NCBI GenBank assembly: GCA_044229235.1
Contig: JBGATH010000021.1
Location: 10,823 to 74,822 of the forward strand
DNA: 64,000 nt
Source: UKL13-2 sp044229235
GTDB taxonomy: Bacteria; Pseudomonadota; Gammaproteobacteria; Burkholderiales; Usitatibacteraceae
Direction of reading: 5' to 3'
Both the position numbers and the translations under genes were made by a program. Shown one piece after another: positions 1-8,076 of this stretch (the first letter of the stretch is position 1; every line of letters starts with the position of its first letter). The notes beneath the pieces were generated by a model. That model saw only the letters and a list, made by a program, of their open reading frames with translations. It was not told where the DNA came from and searched no databases.

Positions 1-95
1 TTGGCGGGCGTTTCCGGCCATTTTCGTGCCAGAAGCCGCGCCACTGCTTGAGTCTCGACAATCGGCAGTACGGCGCCAAACCGGGACGATACGCG

Positions 96-2945
96 TCAGC
101 GGCTGATCAACCCCACCCCGAATAGCGCCGGCACCGTCAGCGAGACCGTGCGACCGGCGGTCTGCACGGTTTCGCCGGTCAGGGCATTTTTCCAGTTCTT
201 GACTTGGGCACTATCGGGCAGTGTCACGCTCACCGTTCGTGGCGCGGTGGCATTGTTGGTTGCCGTGATGGCCCAGGTGTCGCCCAGCTGGCGCGCCAGC
301 ACGATGACGTGATCATCGGCAAACAGCGGTGCGGATATGCTGCCGTGGCGCAAGACCGCGTTCTCCTTGCGCATCCTGATGAGCGCCTTGAAGTCGGCCA
401 GCAATGCCAGATCGGGCTTTCCGCCGCGATCGGCCCAGGGGTAGGGGCCGCGATTGTACGGATCGTCTCCGCCGGTCACACCAACCTCATCGCCGTAGTA
501 AATGGTTGGTGCGCCCGGATACACCATCTGAAAAAATACCGCGAGGCGCAGGCGCTGTTTGGCCTCGGCAATCCTGGCGGGATCGGTGTTGTCATTCTCG
601 TAGCCGAACACATGCAGGCCGCGCGCGGCGTCGTGCGTCGATAGCAGGTTCATGAGCGCGTAGAAAGATTGCGGCGGATACACCTCGCGGATCAGTTCCA
701 GGTTTTGATACAGCTGTTTCGCATTGCCGCCCTTGGCGTAATCGAGAACCGTGTTGCGGAAGATGTAATTCATCGTCGAGTCGAAGGTGTCGCCGAGGAA
801 AAACTTGGAGGCATCAAACCAGGTTTCGGCGATGGTGAGCGCATCCGGCCGGTATTGCTTGATGGCGCGTCGCCATTCGCGCCAGAAATCGTCCGGCACC
901 CACGGCGCCACATCCATGCGCCAGCCGGATGCGCCGCGTTCGAGCCATAGTTTCATCACGGAGTCAGGCGCGCCATAGGCAAACTGGCGAAACGCGGGTG
1001 ACGACTTGTCGATCTCCGGCAGATCCTTGACATCCACCCAGCCTTTGTACTGTTTGTCCGGGTCGGTCTGGGTCTGGTCAAACCGAAACCAGCTCGCGTA
1101 GGGTGAGTCGCGGTGGATCTTGCCGCCGGCGAAGGCACCCTTGCCCTGGTAATTGCCGAAGCGGTCGAAGTACACCGAATCGCTGCCGACGTGGTTGAGC
1201 GAGGTGTCGGGGATGACGCGGATGCCGCGCCTGGACGCTTCTTTCGAGAGGCGCTCGAAGTCCTCGTTGCTGCCGAACGCAGGGTCGATGTTGCGATAGT
1301 CGGCCGTGTCGTACTTGTGATTGCTGGCCGCGGCAAAAACCGGCGTCATGTAGATGGTGTTGGCGCCCAGCTCGGCGATGTAGTCGAGTTTTTCGATGAT
1401 GCCGGCGAGGTCACCACCAAAGAAGTCATTGTTGTAGGTGTCATCCGAGCCATCGCCGCTGCCAGGCTTGTAGGGGCGGTCCATCCAGTTGCGATGCAAC
1501 TCGATGCCCTTGTCCTGATAGCGCCGTTTGCCCGGCTGCGGGTCATTGGCCGTGTTGCCGTTGCGAAAGCGATCGGGAAAGATGTAGTAGTAGATGACGT
1601 CCGCTGCCCAGGCCGGAACCTTGAAATCCGCTGCGTACACGGTGTGGCGAAAGCGGCGGATGCGCTTGCGTTCGGCCGGCATGTCATCGACCTGGCCACG
1701 GCCGTTGCTGCCTTTCTCACGCGTCCAGTAGATCGAATCGCGGTTGTTCTGCACCACGAAGGTTTTGCCATTGGCGACTACCTCGAAGTAGTAGCCGTAA
1801 ACGCTTGGGTCGCTGAACGGGTAACGTCCCGTCCAGCGCTCGCCGTCTGGGCTCGTACGGCCGACCAGTGGAATGCGCGCAACCTCGCTGTACGCCAGCT
1901 GCTCCTGATTGCCCTCCATGCGCCGCTTTTCAATCACCAGCGTCGCACTGGTCAGGCCCGGCGCGGCGTCGAGGGAAAAGTCGACGGCTGTCCCGGCCGG
2001 CACCGCCCCGAAAGGCGACTTGTGTGCGGCGAGGCGCGAGTCGAAACTGGCGCTCAGGGCCAATGGGTCGGTGACCGCGACTTCATCCGGGCTCGCAAAT
2101 GTCCGGGCGCCGATGTGCAGCATGGGTTTGCCATTTTCAAAGGCGATGCGCAGGGTGTGCTCGCCGGCAAATTCAAACGCCAGATTACCCGCGCCATCGG
2201 CACTGGCGCGCCCTAGCAGCGACGCAGTGCCGGCAGCAAGCGCCACGCCCTGTCCACCGGCGCCGCCCAGCGTGCCCGGCTGCGTCCAGCCGGCATCACC
2301 GATCTTGAATTCTTGGCGGCCCTGCAATCGCACGTTGAGGTAGTACGCATCGCAGCTGTAGCGGAACGCGAAGTCATCCAGTGCTGCCCAGTTGTTCATC
2401 GTGCCGCGCAGGAACAGCGTGGACTCGCCCAGCGGTGCGGCCGGGCAGGATTCGATGGCCAACGTGGCAGACGAGGATGAGGCAGGGACAGCGGAAGCGG
2501 ACATGTTCAGCACCAGTCGGTGGGACCCGCGAAAATCGTAGTGCATTTCCTTGCCCTTGGTCGCGAGCGCCCAGGGTGGTTTACCGGCTGGATTGGCCGC
2601 GCCAAAGTCGGCATCGACAGACCAGTCTTCGTCGCCGATCTTGAAGGTCTGCTGGCCTTGGAGCGAGGTGACCAGTTCAAACCGGTTGCACTGGTAAACG
2701 AAACGATACGCATCGGCGGCCGCCCAGCCGTTAAAGCTGCCACGCAGGTAAAGGTCGCGCTTGCCCAGTGGCCGGGGCTGGCAGGGCTGGATCGCGTTTG
2801 GCGTCGCGGGCATGACGGCTGGCTGCGCCTGCGCCGGCGCCAGTGGCAGGCCAGTGGCGAGCCACGCCGAAAGAAAGACACTGCCCACCACCGAAAAATT
2901 GCGCATGCCCGCGAACCGCTCGATTGGCGCAGAGTGGGGCGCCAT
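96..2945 (-). CDS. Exported GH13 neopullulanase/cyclomaltodextrinase-like alpha-glucan hydrolase with duplicated N-terminal module
   Basis: This GH13 enzyme of about 949 residues probably hydrolyses maltodextrin, pullulan or cyclodextrin outside the cytoplasm. A hydrophobic signal peptide (about residues 14-40, ending APAQA) is followed by two homologous modules near residues 55-150 and 168-265. Both have the pattern PLG..L.LRG..N.W and LQG.Q.FKIGD, like the small starch-binding/X25-type modules of pullulanases. A beta-rich N domain then leads to the TIM barrel. Catalytic regions are visible: GWRMDVAPW (nucleophile D678), TIAETWF (acid/base E707) and LLSTHD (D772). It is the last gene of the mal operon, six bases after malG. 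I chose ATG 2945 because GAAGGG lies nine bases upstream; ATG 2906 would give a more ordinary signal peptide. Exact substrate is not decided by sequence. Confidence 0.85.
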   Translation of the reverse strand: MAPHSAPIERFAGMRNFSVVGSVFLSAWLATGLPLAPAQAQPAVMPATPNAIQPCQPRPLGKRDLYLRGSFNGWAAADAYRFVYQCNRFELVTSLQGQQTFKIGDEDWSVDADFGAANPAGKPPWALATKGKEMHYDFRGSHRLVLNMSASAVPASSSSATLAIESCPAAPLGESTLFLRGTMNNWAALDDFAFRYSCDAYYLNVRLQGRQEFKIGDAGWTQPGTLGGAGGQGVALAAGTASLLGRASADGAGNLAFEFAGEHTLRIAFENGKPMLHIGARTFASPDEVAVTDPLALSASFDSRLAAHKSPFGAVPAGTAVDFSLDAAPGLTSATLVIEKRRMEGNQEQLAYSEVARIPLVGRTSPDGERWTGRYPFSDPSVYGYYFEVVANGKTFVVQNNRDSIYWTREKGSNGRGQVDDMPAERKRIRRFRHTVYAADFKVPAWAADVIYYYIFPDRFRNGNTANDPQPGKRRYQDKGIELHRNWMDRPYKPGSGDGSDDTYNNDFFGGDLAGIIEKLDYIAELGANTIYMTPVFAAASNHKYDTADYRNIDPAFGSNEDFERLSKEASRRGIRVIPDTSLNHVGSDSVYFDRFGNYQGKGAFAGGKIHRDSPYASWFRFDQTQTDPDKQYKGWVDVKDLPEIDKSSPAFRQFAYGAPDSVMKLWLERGASGWRMDVAPWVPDDFWREWRRAIKQYRPDALTIAETWFDASKFFLGDTFDSTMNYIFRNTVLDYAKGGNAKQLYQNLELIREVYPPQSFYALMNLLSTHDAARGLHVFGYENDNTDPARIAEAKQRLRLAVFFQMVYPGAPTIYYGDEVGVTGGDDPYNRGPYPWADRGGKPDLALLADFKALIRMRKENAVLRHGSISAPLFADDHVIVLARQLGDTWAITATNNATAPRTVSVTLPDSAQVKNWKNALTGETVQTAGRTVSLTVPALFGVGLISR

Positions 2946-2950
2946 GGCGA

Positions 2951-3841
2951 TCAGCCCTTCACGCCACCGGCGGTCAATCCCGATACGATCCAGCGCTGCG
3001 CGAACAGGAACACGATGGTGATCGGCATACCTGACAATACGGCGGCAGCGGCGAAATCGCCCCAAAGGAATTTCTGTTCGCTCAAATAGTATTTGGAACC
3101 GACCGCCAGCGTGAGATTGGCCTCCTCGCGCAGCAGGATGGACGCCACCGGGTATTCGACGATGGTGCCGATGAACGCCAGCACGAACACCACCATGAGT
3201 ATGGGAACCGCCATCGGCAGCAGCACATAACGGAAGGCCTGCCAGTGCGTTGCGCCATCGACCTTGGCGCATTCTTCAATCTCGACCGGGATGGTCTCGA
3301 AGTAGCCGCGAATGGTCCAGATGTGCATGGCAATGCCGCCGATGTACGCGAGGATCACGCCGGCGTGGGTTTCGATACCCAGCCACGGCACGTAATTGCC
3401 GATAGTTTCAAAGATGGCGTAAATCGCGACCAGCGCCAGCACCGCCGGAAACATTTGCAGCAACAGCATGGCGTTGAGCATGGCACCCTTGTAGCGGAAC
3501 TTGAGGCGCGCGAAGGCGTATGCGGCGGTGGTCGAGATCGCCACGATCAGGATGGAGGAAATGGTGGCGATCTTGATCGAATTCCACAGCCAGCGCAGCA
3601 CCGGGAAGGGCGGCTGCACGATCGAGCCGTCGGCGGCGGTATAGCTCATGCCCAACGCCAGCTTCCAGTGTTCGAAGCTGATTTCCGTGGGGATCAGCGT
3701 GCCGGTTGAAAAATTGCCGGGGCGCAGCGAAATCGACACCACGGCCAGCAACGGAAAAATGGTGATGGCGATGAGCGCCCACAGGAAAACGTGCGCTGCC
3801 AGCAGGCGCCAGCGCTGGTTTTTCGAAGTAACAATGGCCAT
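2951..3841 (-). CDS. malG: Maltose/maltodextrin ABC transporter permease MalG
   Basis: Inner-membrane permease of the maltodextrin importer, 296 residues, the same length as E. coli MalG. It has a first membrane helix near residues 13-35, five further hydrophobic segments, and the EAA loop that contacts MalK (EECAKVDGATHWQAF...LP, about residues 187-207). The C-terminus GLTAGGVKG matches the MalG tail that reaches into the periplasmic binding protein. It lies 12 bases downstream of malF and 5 bases upstream of the GH13 gene, so it is read as part of malKEFG-amylase. Confidence 0.96.
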   Translation of the reverse strand: MAIVTSKNQRWRLLAAHVFLWALIAITIFPLLAVVSISLRPGNFSTGTLIPTEISFEHWKLALGMSYTAADGSIVQPPFPVLRWLWNSIKIATISSILIVAISTTAAYAFARLKFRYKGAMLNAMLLLQMFPAVLALVAIYAIFETIGNYVPWLGIETHAGVILAYIGGIAMHIWTIRGYFETIPVEIEECAKVDGATHWQAFRYVLLPMAVPILMVVFVLAFIGTIVEYPVASILLREEANLTLAVGSKYYLSEQKFLWGDFAAAAVLSGMPITIVFLFAQRWIVSGLTAGGVKG

Positions 3842-3853
3842 GGCGATTCCCCC

Positions 3854-5401
3854 TTACTTGCTCTCGGCGTTGAGCCGCGCCACCCGCATGTTGGCAATCG
3901 ACATCAGCGCCACCATCAGGAAGATGAGAGTCGACACCGCTGCGGCGAGACCGAAATTCTGTCCGGAGTCCTGGAAGGCAATGCGGTAGGTATACGACAC
4001 CAGGATGTCGGTGGTGCCGGCGGGCAGCTTGGTATTGAGGTAATCCGGGCGGCCGTCGGTCAGCAGGGAGATCACCACGAAATTATTGAAATTGAAGGCG
4101 AAGATGGTGATCAGCAGCGGCGTCAGGGGCTTCACGATCAGCGGCGTGGTGATCTTGAAAAAGTTGGTCAATGGCGAGGCGCCGGCGATCGCCGAGGCTT
4201 CGTAGAGGTCGGATGGAATCGATTTGATCAGGCCCGAACACAGCACCATCACATAGGGATAGCCGAGCCAGGTATTGACGATCAGGATCATCACCTTGGC
4301 CAGCAGGGGATCGGCGAACCAGGCCGGCTTGATGTTGAACAGCGCCGACAGGATGGTGTTGATCTCGCCAAAGTTCTGGTTGAACAATCCCTTGAAGACG
4401 AGGATGGAAATGAATGCCGGTACGGCGTACGGCAGGAACAGCAGGGTTCGATACAGGCCGCGAAAACGCAACGCTTCCCAGTTGAGCAGCACCGCCAGCG
4501 GCATGCCGACCGCCAGCGTGAACAGCAGCGTCAGCCCGGAAAACATCACCGTCCAGATGAAGATCGACAGGAATGGGCCGCGAAATTCCGGATCGGTCGC
4601 CATTCGCGTGTAGTTGGCAAAGCCAACGCCGACCTTGAAGCCTGGCTGCGCGCGCACGCCGTCAGCTGTCTCGAAAAATCCGCTGTCGCGGTTGGCGCGG
4701 TATATAGCTCCGGTCTCTGCCAGGGTCAGCGAACCATCGCCGTTGTCGTTCCACACCCGCGCCAGGGGTCCGAAATCGCGCAAGCCCGTGTAATGCAGGA
4801 TGCGCCCATCCGGCATCTCCAGTTGCAGCTGCCGCAGTGCGTCGCGGTGCGAGAGCAACTCGGCCAGCGATAAGGGTGGTGACAGCGGCGGACTGGCGGC
4901 ATCACGAACCCGCATCGACACTTTTGGCGGGGTGCCCGATTTTGCCAGCGTAAGTTCGGGCGAGAGGAATTGTGCCGGTGGCACACCCTCCGTGCGGGCG
5001 GTCAGGATCAGCCGGAAATTGCTGCCGTCGGCGTGCAAGGTGTAGTCCATCAAGCCGTCTTCGTCGGCAACGGCCTGTTCCAGCAGATAGGCCTTGACGC
5101 GATCCAGGCTCAGCAGGTGCGCGGACGAATAATTGGTGAAGCCGATCTGCGTGGTCGACAGCAGCGGAAACAGCACAAAAACCGCCATGGCCGCGAGTCC
5201 GGGAAAAAGGTAGCGGTAGGCGAAGGCAACATTGGACAGATAAACCACGAAGCCCAGTGTTGAGACCACCAGCACGCCGGCTGCGCCGAGCCACTCACCG
5301 GACGCATAGATGCTGAACACCAGGTACAAGCACGCCGCTGCCACCAGCAAGGTGACCGGCCATTTGAGCCAATGCGCGGGTTTCCTCGTCGCTGCGCTCA
5401 T
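3854..5401 (-). CDS. malF: Maltose/maltodextrin ABC transporter permease MalF
   Basis: Second permease of the maltodextrin importer, 515 residues, about the length of E. coli MalF (514). It has the MalF hallmarks: two or three N-terminal membrane helices, a large periplasmic insertion (about residues 95-275) corresponding to the P2 loop that contacts MalE, then the permease core with its EAA loop (YEASAIAGASPLTNFFKI). The start is ATG 5401, which overlaps the malE stop in an ATGA arrangement and implies translational coupling. An in-frame extension to 5497 exists but runs through malE. Confidence 0.96.
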   Translation of the reverse strand: MSAATRKPAHWLKWPVTLLVAAACLYLVFSIYASGEWLGAAGVLVVSTLGFVVYLSNVAFAYRYLFPGLAAMAVFVLFPLLSTTQIGFTNYSSAHLLSLDRVKAYLLEQAVADEDGLMDYTLHADGSNFRLILTARTEGVPPAQFLSPELTLAKSGTPPKVSMRVRDAASPPLSPPLSLAELLSHRDALRQLQLEMPDGRILHYTGLRDFGPLARVWNDNGDGSLTLAETGAIYRANRDSGFFETADGVRAQPGFKVGVGFANYTRMATDPEFRGPFLSIFIWTVMFSGLTLLFTLAVGMPLAVLLNWEALRFRGLYRTLLFLPYAVPAFISILVFKGLFNQNFGEINTILSALFNIKPAWFADPLLAKVMILIVNTWLGYPYVMVLCSGLIKSIPSDLYEASAIAGASPLTNFFKITTPLIVKPLTPLLITIFAFNFNNFVVISLLTDGRPDYLNTKLPAGTTDILVSYTYRIAFQDSGQNFGLAAAVSTLIFLMVALMSIANMRVARLNAESK

Positions 5402-6615
5402 CGCGCCACCATGCGCGCTGCCGCACCATTGAGGGCTTCCGCCGGCGCCTGGAGCCCATTGGTGATGGCCTCGAGCGCGGCGTCCATCGCCGTCCAAAAG
5501 CGCCCCATTTCAGGAATGTTGGGCACAGGTTCACCGCGCCGGGCATTTTCCATCGTGGCGCGAATATGCGGATTGGCCGAAAGCTGCGCATAAAGCGCCT
5601 TGTTGGCCGGCACGCCCAGCGGCACATCATCGTTGATGATCTTCAGGTTCTCTGGTCGCAGCAGGTGGTTCTCGATGAACTCGCGGGCGATATCCTTGAC
5701 CTTGCTCGGCGAGGCGATCATGCAGCCGAGTACGCCGACGAAGGGCTTGGCCGGCTTGCCATCGACGCTCGGAATGGGCGCCACGCCAAAATCGATCTTG
5801 CTGCGCTGGGCGTTGTCCCATGCCCACGGGCCCGAGATCATCATGGCGATGCTGCCCTGGTTGAACCCGGCTTCCATGTTGGCGTAACGCGCGCCGCGCG
5901 GCAGCTGCCCGTTCTTCACCAGGCCTTCCAGCAGCTGTGCAGCCTGTATGGCGCCGGGCGCATTCACGCCAACCCGGGTCGTGTCGAGTTCGCCCTTGGC
6001 ATCGCGCGCGAACACGAAGCCGCCGGCGCCGGCCAGAATCGGCCAGGTGAAAAAGGACTTGTTGTAATCCCACAGGATGGCCGACTTGCCCTGTGCCTTG
6101 AGCGCCTTGTCGAGTTTGATGACATCGTCGAAAGTCGCCGGCGGCACCGGTACAAGCGCCTTGTTGTAGATCAGTCCGACGGCCTCGATGGCGAGCGGGT
6201 ATCCCCAGGTTTTTCCCTGATAGCTGAACGCGGTCCAGGCCGCATCCTCGATCTCCGCGCGGATGCGCTTGCCCGGCCGAACGGGAGTCAGCAGGCCGCC
6301 CTTGGCCCATTCGCCGAGCCGGTCATGCGGCCAGCAAAAGATATCGGGACCCTTGTTGGCGGCGGCGGCCTGCTGAAACTTGTCGGTGGCGCCTTCGGGG
6401 TGCTCGACCTTGACGCGCACGCCGGAAACTTTGGTGAAGGCGTCGCCGACCTTTTGCAGGCCGTTGTAACCCTTGTCGCCGTTGATCCATATGTTCAGTT
6501 GCAACGGACTCTGCGCGACTGCCGCCGGGGTGGCGACCAGCGCAACGATTACAGCTGTGGCCAATGCGCGCAGCCGGCCGGTGCGCACAGGCTGGCGCCG
6601 CGGCTTAGCGTGCAT
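5398..6615 (-). CDS. malE: Maltose/maltodextrin-binding protein MalE
   Basis: Periplasmic maltodextrin-binding protein, about 405 residues. A basic n-region and hydrophobic core with cleavage near AAVAQ give a clear signal peptide (about residues 1-34). The mature part begins LQLNIWINGDKGYNGL and contains KVEHPEG, GPDIFCWPHDRLG and GYPLAIEAVGLIYNK, all typical of MalE-type (SBP_bac_1) proteins. It overlaps the malK stop by 11 bases and the malF start by 4. The start is tentative: ATG 6615 gives the best signal peptide but has no strong Shine-Dalgarno; ATGs at 6651 and 6645 are in frame upstream inside malK. Confidence 0.93.
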   Translation of the reverse strand: MHAKPRRQPVRTGRLRALATAVIVALVATPAAVAQSPLQLNIWINGDKGYNGLQKVGDAFTKVSGVRVKVEHPEGATDKFQQAAAANKGPDIFCWPHDRLGEWAKGGLLTPVRPGKRIRAEIEDAAWTAFSYQGKTWGYPLAIEAVGLIYNKALVPVPPATFDDVIKLDKALKAQGKSAILWDYNKSFFTWPILAGAGGFVFARDAKGELDTTRVGVNAPGAIQAAQLLEGLVKNGQLPRGARYANMEAGFNQGSIAMMISGPWAWDNAQRSKIDFGVAPIPSVDGKPAKPFVGVLGCMIASPSKVKDIAREFIENHLLRPENLKIINDDVPLGVPANKALYAQLSANPHIRATMENARRGEPVPNIPEMGRFWTAMDAALEAITNGLQAPAEALNGAAARMVAR

Positions 6616-7705
6616 TCGCGTGAACGCGCCGAAAGGCGATGCCATCGGCATTGAACAGGTAGCAGTCTTCCGGGGCGACACCAAGTTGCAGAATGTCACC
6701 CTGACGGACGCGCGTGCGTCCATCGAGTGTGCAGCTCAGCGCCTCGGCGCCCGGAAAGGCGAAGTACGCTTCCGTCGAGCTGCCGAGCGACTCGACAAAG
6801 GTCACGGTGGTTTCGATGCGATTGTGCTCGCCGCCCATGCGGAAGTGTTCCGGCCGTACGCCTAGCGTGACTTTGTCGCCCGGGGTACCGCTTTGCGCAT
6901 CGACGAAGCAGCCGACCTCTGCGCCATTGGCGAGCTTGACCACGGCGTGCTGCGCATCGGCGCGAATCAGTTCGGCGCTGATGAAGTTCATGCGCGGCGA
7001 ACCGATGAAGCCTGCGACAAACAGATTATTGGGATGCTCGTAAAGCTCGATGGGTGTGCCCACCTGCTCGATCCTGCCGGCCGACAGCACGACGATGCGG
7101 TCAGCCAGCGTCATGGCCTCCACCTGATCGTGCGTCACATAAATCATGGTGGTCTTGAGGTCTTCGTGCAGCTTGGCAAATTCGTAGCGCATGCGCACCC
7201 GCAGGGCCGCGTCGAGATTCGACAGTGGTTCGTCGAACAGGAATACTTCCGGCTTGCGGACAATGGCGCGGCCGATGGCGACGCGCTGGCGCTGGCCTCC
7301 GGATAGATCCTTGGGCTTGCGGTCCAGCAGGTGTTCTATATGCAGGATCTGCCCGGCGTTGCGCACCGCGCGGTCAATTTCGGCCGCCGGCATGCCGGCC
7401 AGCTTCAGCCCGAACGCCATGTTGTCGTACAGGTTCATGTGCGGATACAGTGCATATGACTGGAAGACCATGGCGATGCCGCGTTCGGCGGGTGGCACGT
7501 CGTTGACCGTTTTGCCGCCAATCGCGAGAGTGCCGCCGGTAATGTCCTCCAGGCCGGCAATCATGCGCAGCAAAGTAGACTTGCCGCAGCCGGAGGGGCC
7601 CACGAAGACCATGAACTCGCCGTCGCGGATTTCGAGGTTCACATCCCGCAGCACCTGCGCGCCTGCGTAGGCTTTCTGCACATTGACGAGCCGCACATCC
7701 GCCAT
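6605..7705 (-). CDS. malK: Maltodextrin ABC transporter ATPase MalK
   Basis: ATP-binding subunit of the maltodextrin importer, 366 residues. Walker A (GPSGCGKST), Q-loop (FQSYALYPH), signature LSGGQRQRVA, Walker B (VFLFDEP) and the H-loop (YVTHDQVEAMTLAD) are all present, and the C-terminal TOBE domain follows (VAGFIGSPRMNF, LGVRPEH). It is very close to E. coli MalK throughout. ATG 7705 is chosen because GGAGGAG (7711-7717) lies five bases upstream; a GTG at 7711 is in frame but sits on that site. First gene of the mal operon, divergent from glgP. In E. coli MalK also sequesters MalT; no malT is seen here. Confidence 0.97.
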   Translation of the reverse strand: MADVRLVNVQKAYAGAQVLRDVNLEIRDGEFMVFVGPSGCGKSTLLRMIAGLEDITGGTLAIGGKTVNDVPPAERGIAMVFQSYALYPHMNLYDNMAFGLKLAGMPAAEIDRAVRNAGQILHIEHLLDRKPKDLSGGQRQRVAIGRAIVRKPEVFLFDEPLSNLDAALRVRMRYEFAKLHEDLKTTMIYVTHDQVEAMTLADRIVVLSAGRIEQVGTPIELYEHPNNLFVAGFIGSPRMNFISAELIRADAQHAVVKLANGAEVGCFVDAQSGTPGDKVTLGVRPEHFRMGGEHNRIETTVTFVESLGSSTEAYFAFPGAEALSCTLDGRTRVRQGDILQLGVAPEDCYLFNADGIAFRRVHANAR

Positions 7706-7794
7706 CTGCACTCCTCCGCTCAGCGCGCCTTGGCGTCACCGAGTCGTGTTTTTATGGGTAGGCACAGTGCCCCAGGCAGGTCACCGCCGTAATA

Positions 7795-7823
7795 AATATA
7801 CATCAAACACGGCTCGAATACAA
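7795..7823 (-). promoter_or_regulatory. Candidate sigma-70 promoter of the mal operon
   Basis: On the minus strand TTGTAT (7818-7823) is separated by 17 bases from TATATT (7795-7800). The -35 element is weak. The start point would lie about 80-90 bases before malK. Sequence match only. Confidence 0.4.
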
Positions 7824-7896
7824 TCAAATGAAATGAGGAAATGCAGAAGAATTCGTTATGTTTTCAATAAGATAGTTGTTTTGATATTTTAATGAA

Positions 7897-7911
7897 TGTA
7901 GGATAACTACA
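7897..7911. promoter_or_regulatory. HexR-like operator between malK and glgP
   Basis: TGTAGGATAACTACA matches 14 of 15 positions of TGTARTWWWWYTACA, the HexR-type consensus, and is a near-perfect palindrome (TGTAG/CTACA). Related sites lie at glk/glk-hexR and edd/hexR in this window. Its location suggests that a HexR protein regulates glycogen and maltodextrin use. Confidence 0.7.
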
Positions 7912-8076
7912 TTTTTGTCTGGTTCGAGATACAATGTTATCTGCGTTTTTTGTTTCCGGTCAAAAGCCGGCAGTGCATGCAGCACCGAACAGGCAGATCG
8001 CAGAGCGGTTCCACTGCGGTCGCGGTCCAGGGCAGCGGATTGCGCATACCTGTGCCCACGCTGAAGGAACAATACT

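Larger units (their letters stand above)
7706..8076. other. Divergent malK / glgP control region (371 bp)
   Basis: The segment is clearly richer in A and T than its surroundings, especially 7790-7945. It carries the malK ribosome binding site, a candidate malK promoter, and a 15-base HexR-like palindrome at 7897-7911. For glgP, TACAAT at 7930-7935 could be a -10 element, which would put the palindrome over its -35 region. No convincing small gene is seen. Confidence 0.7.
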
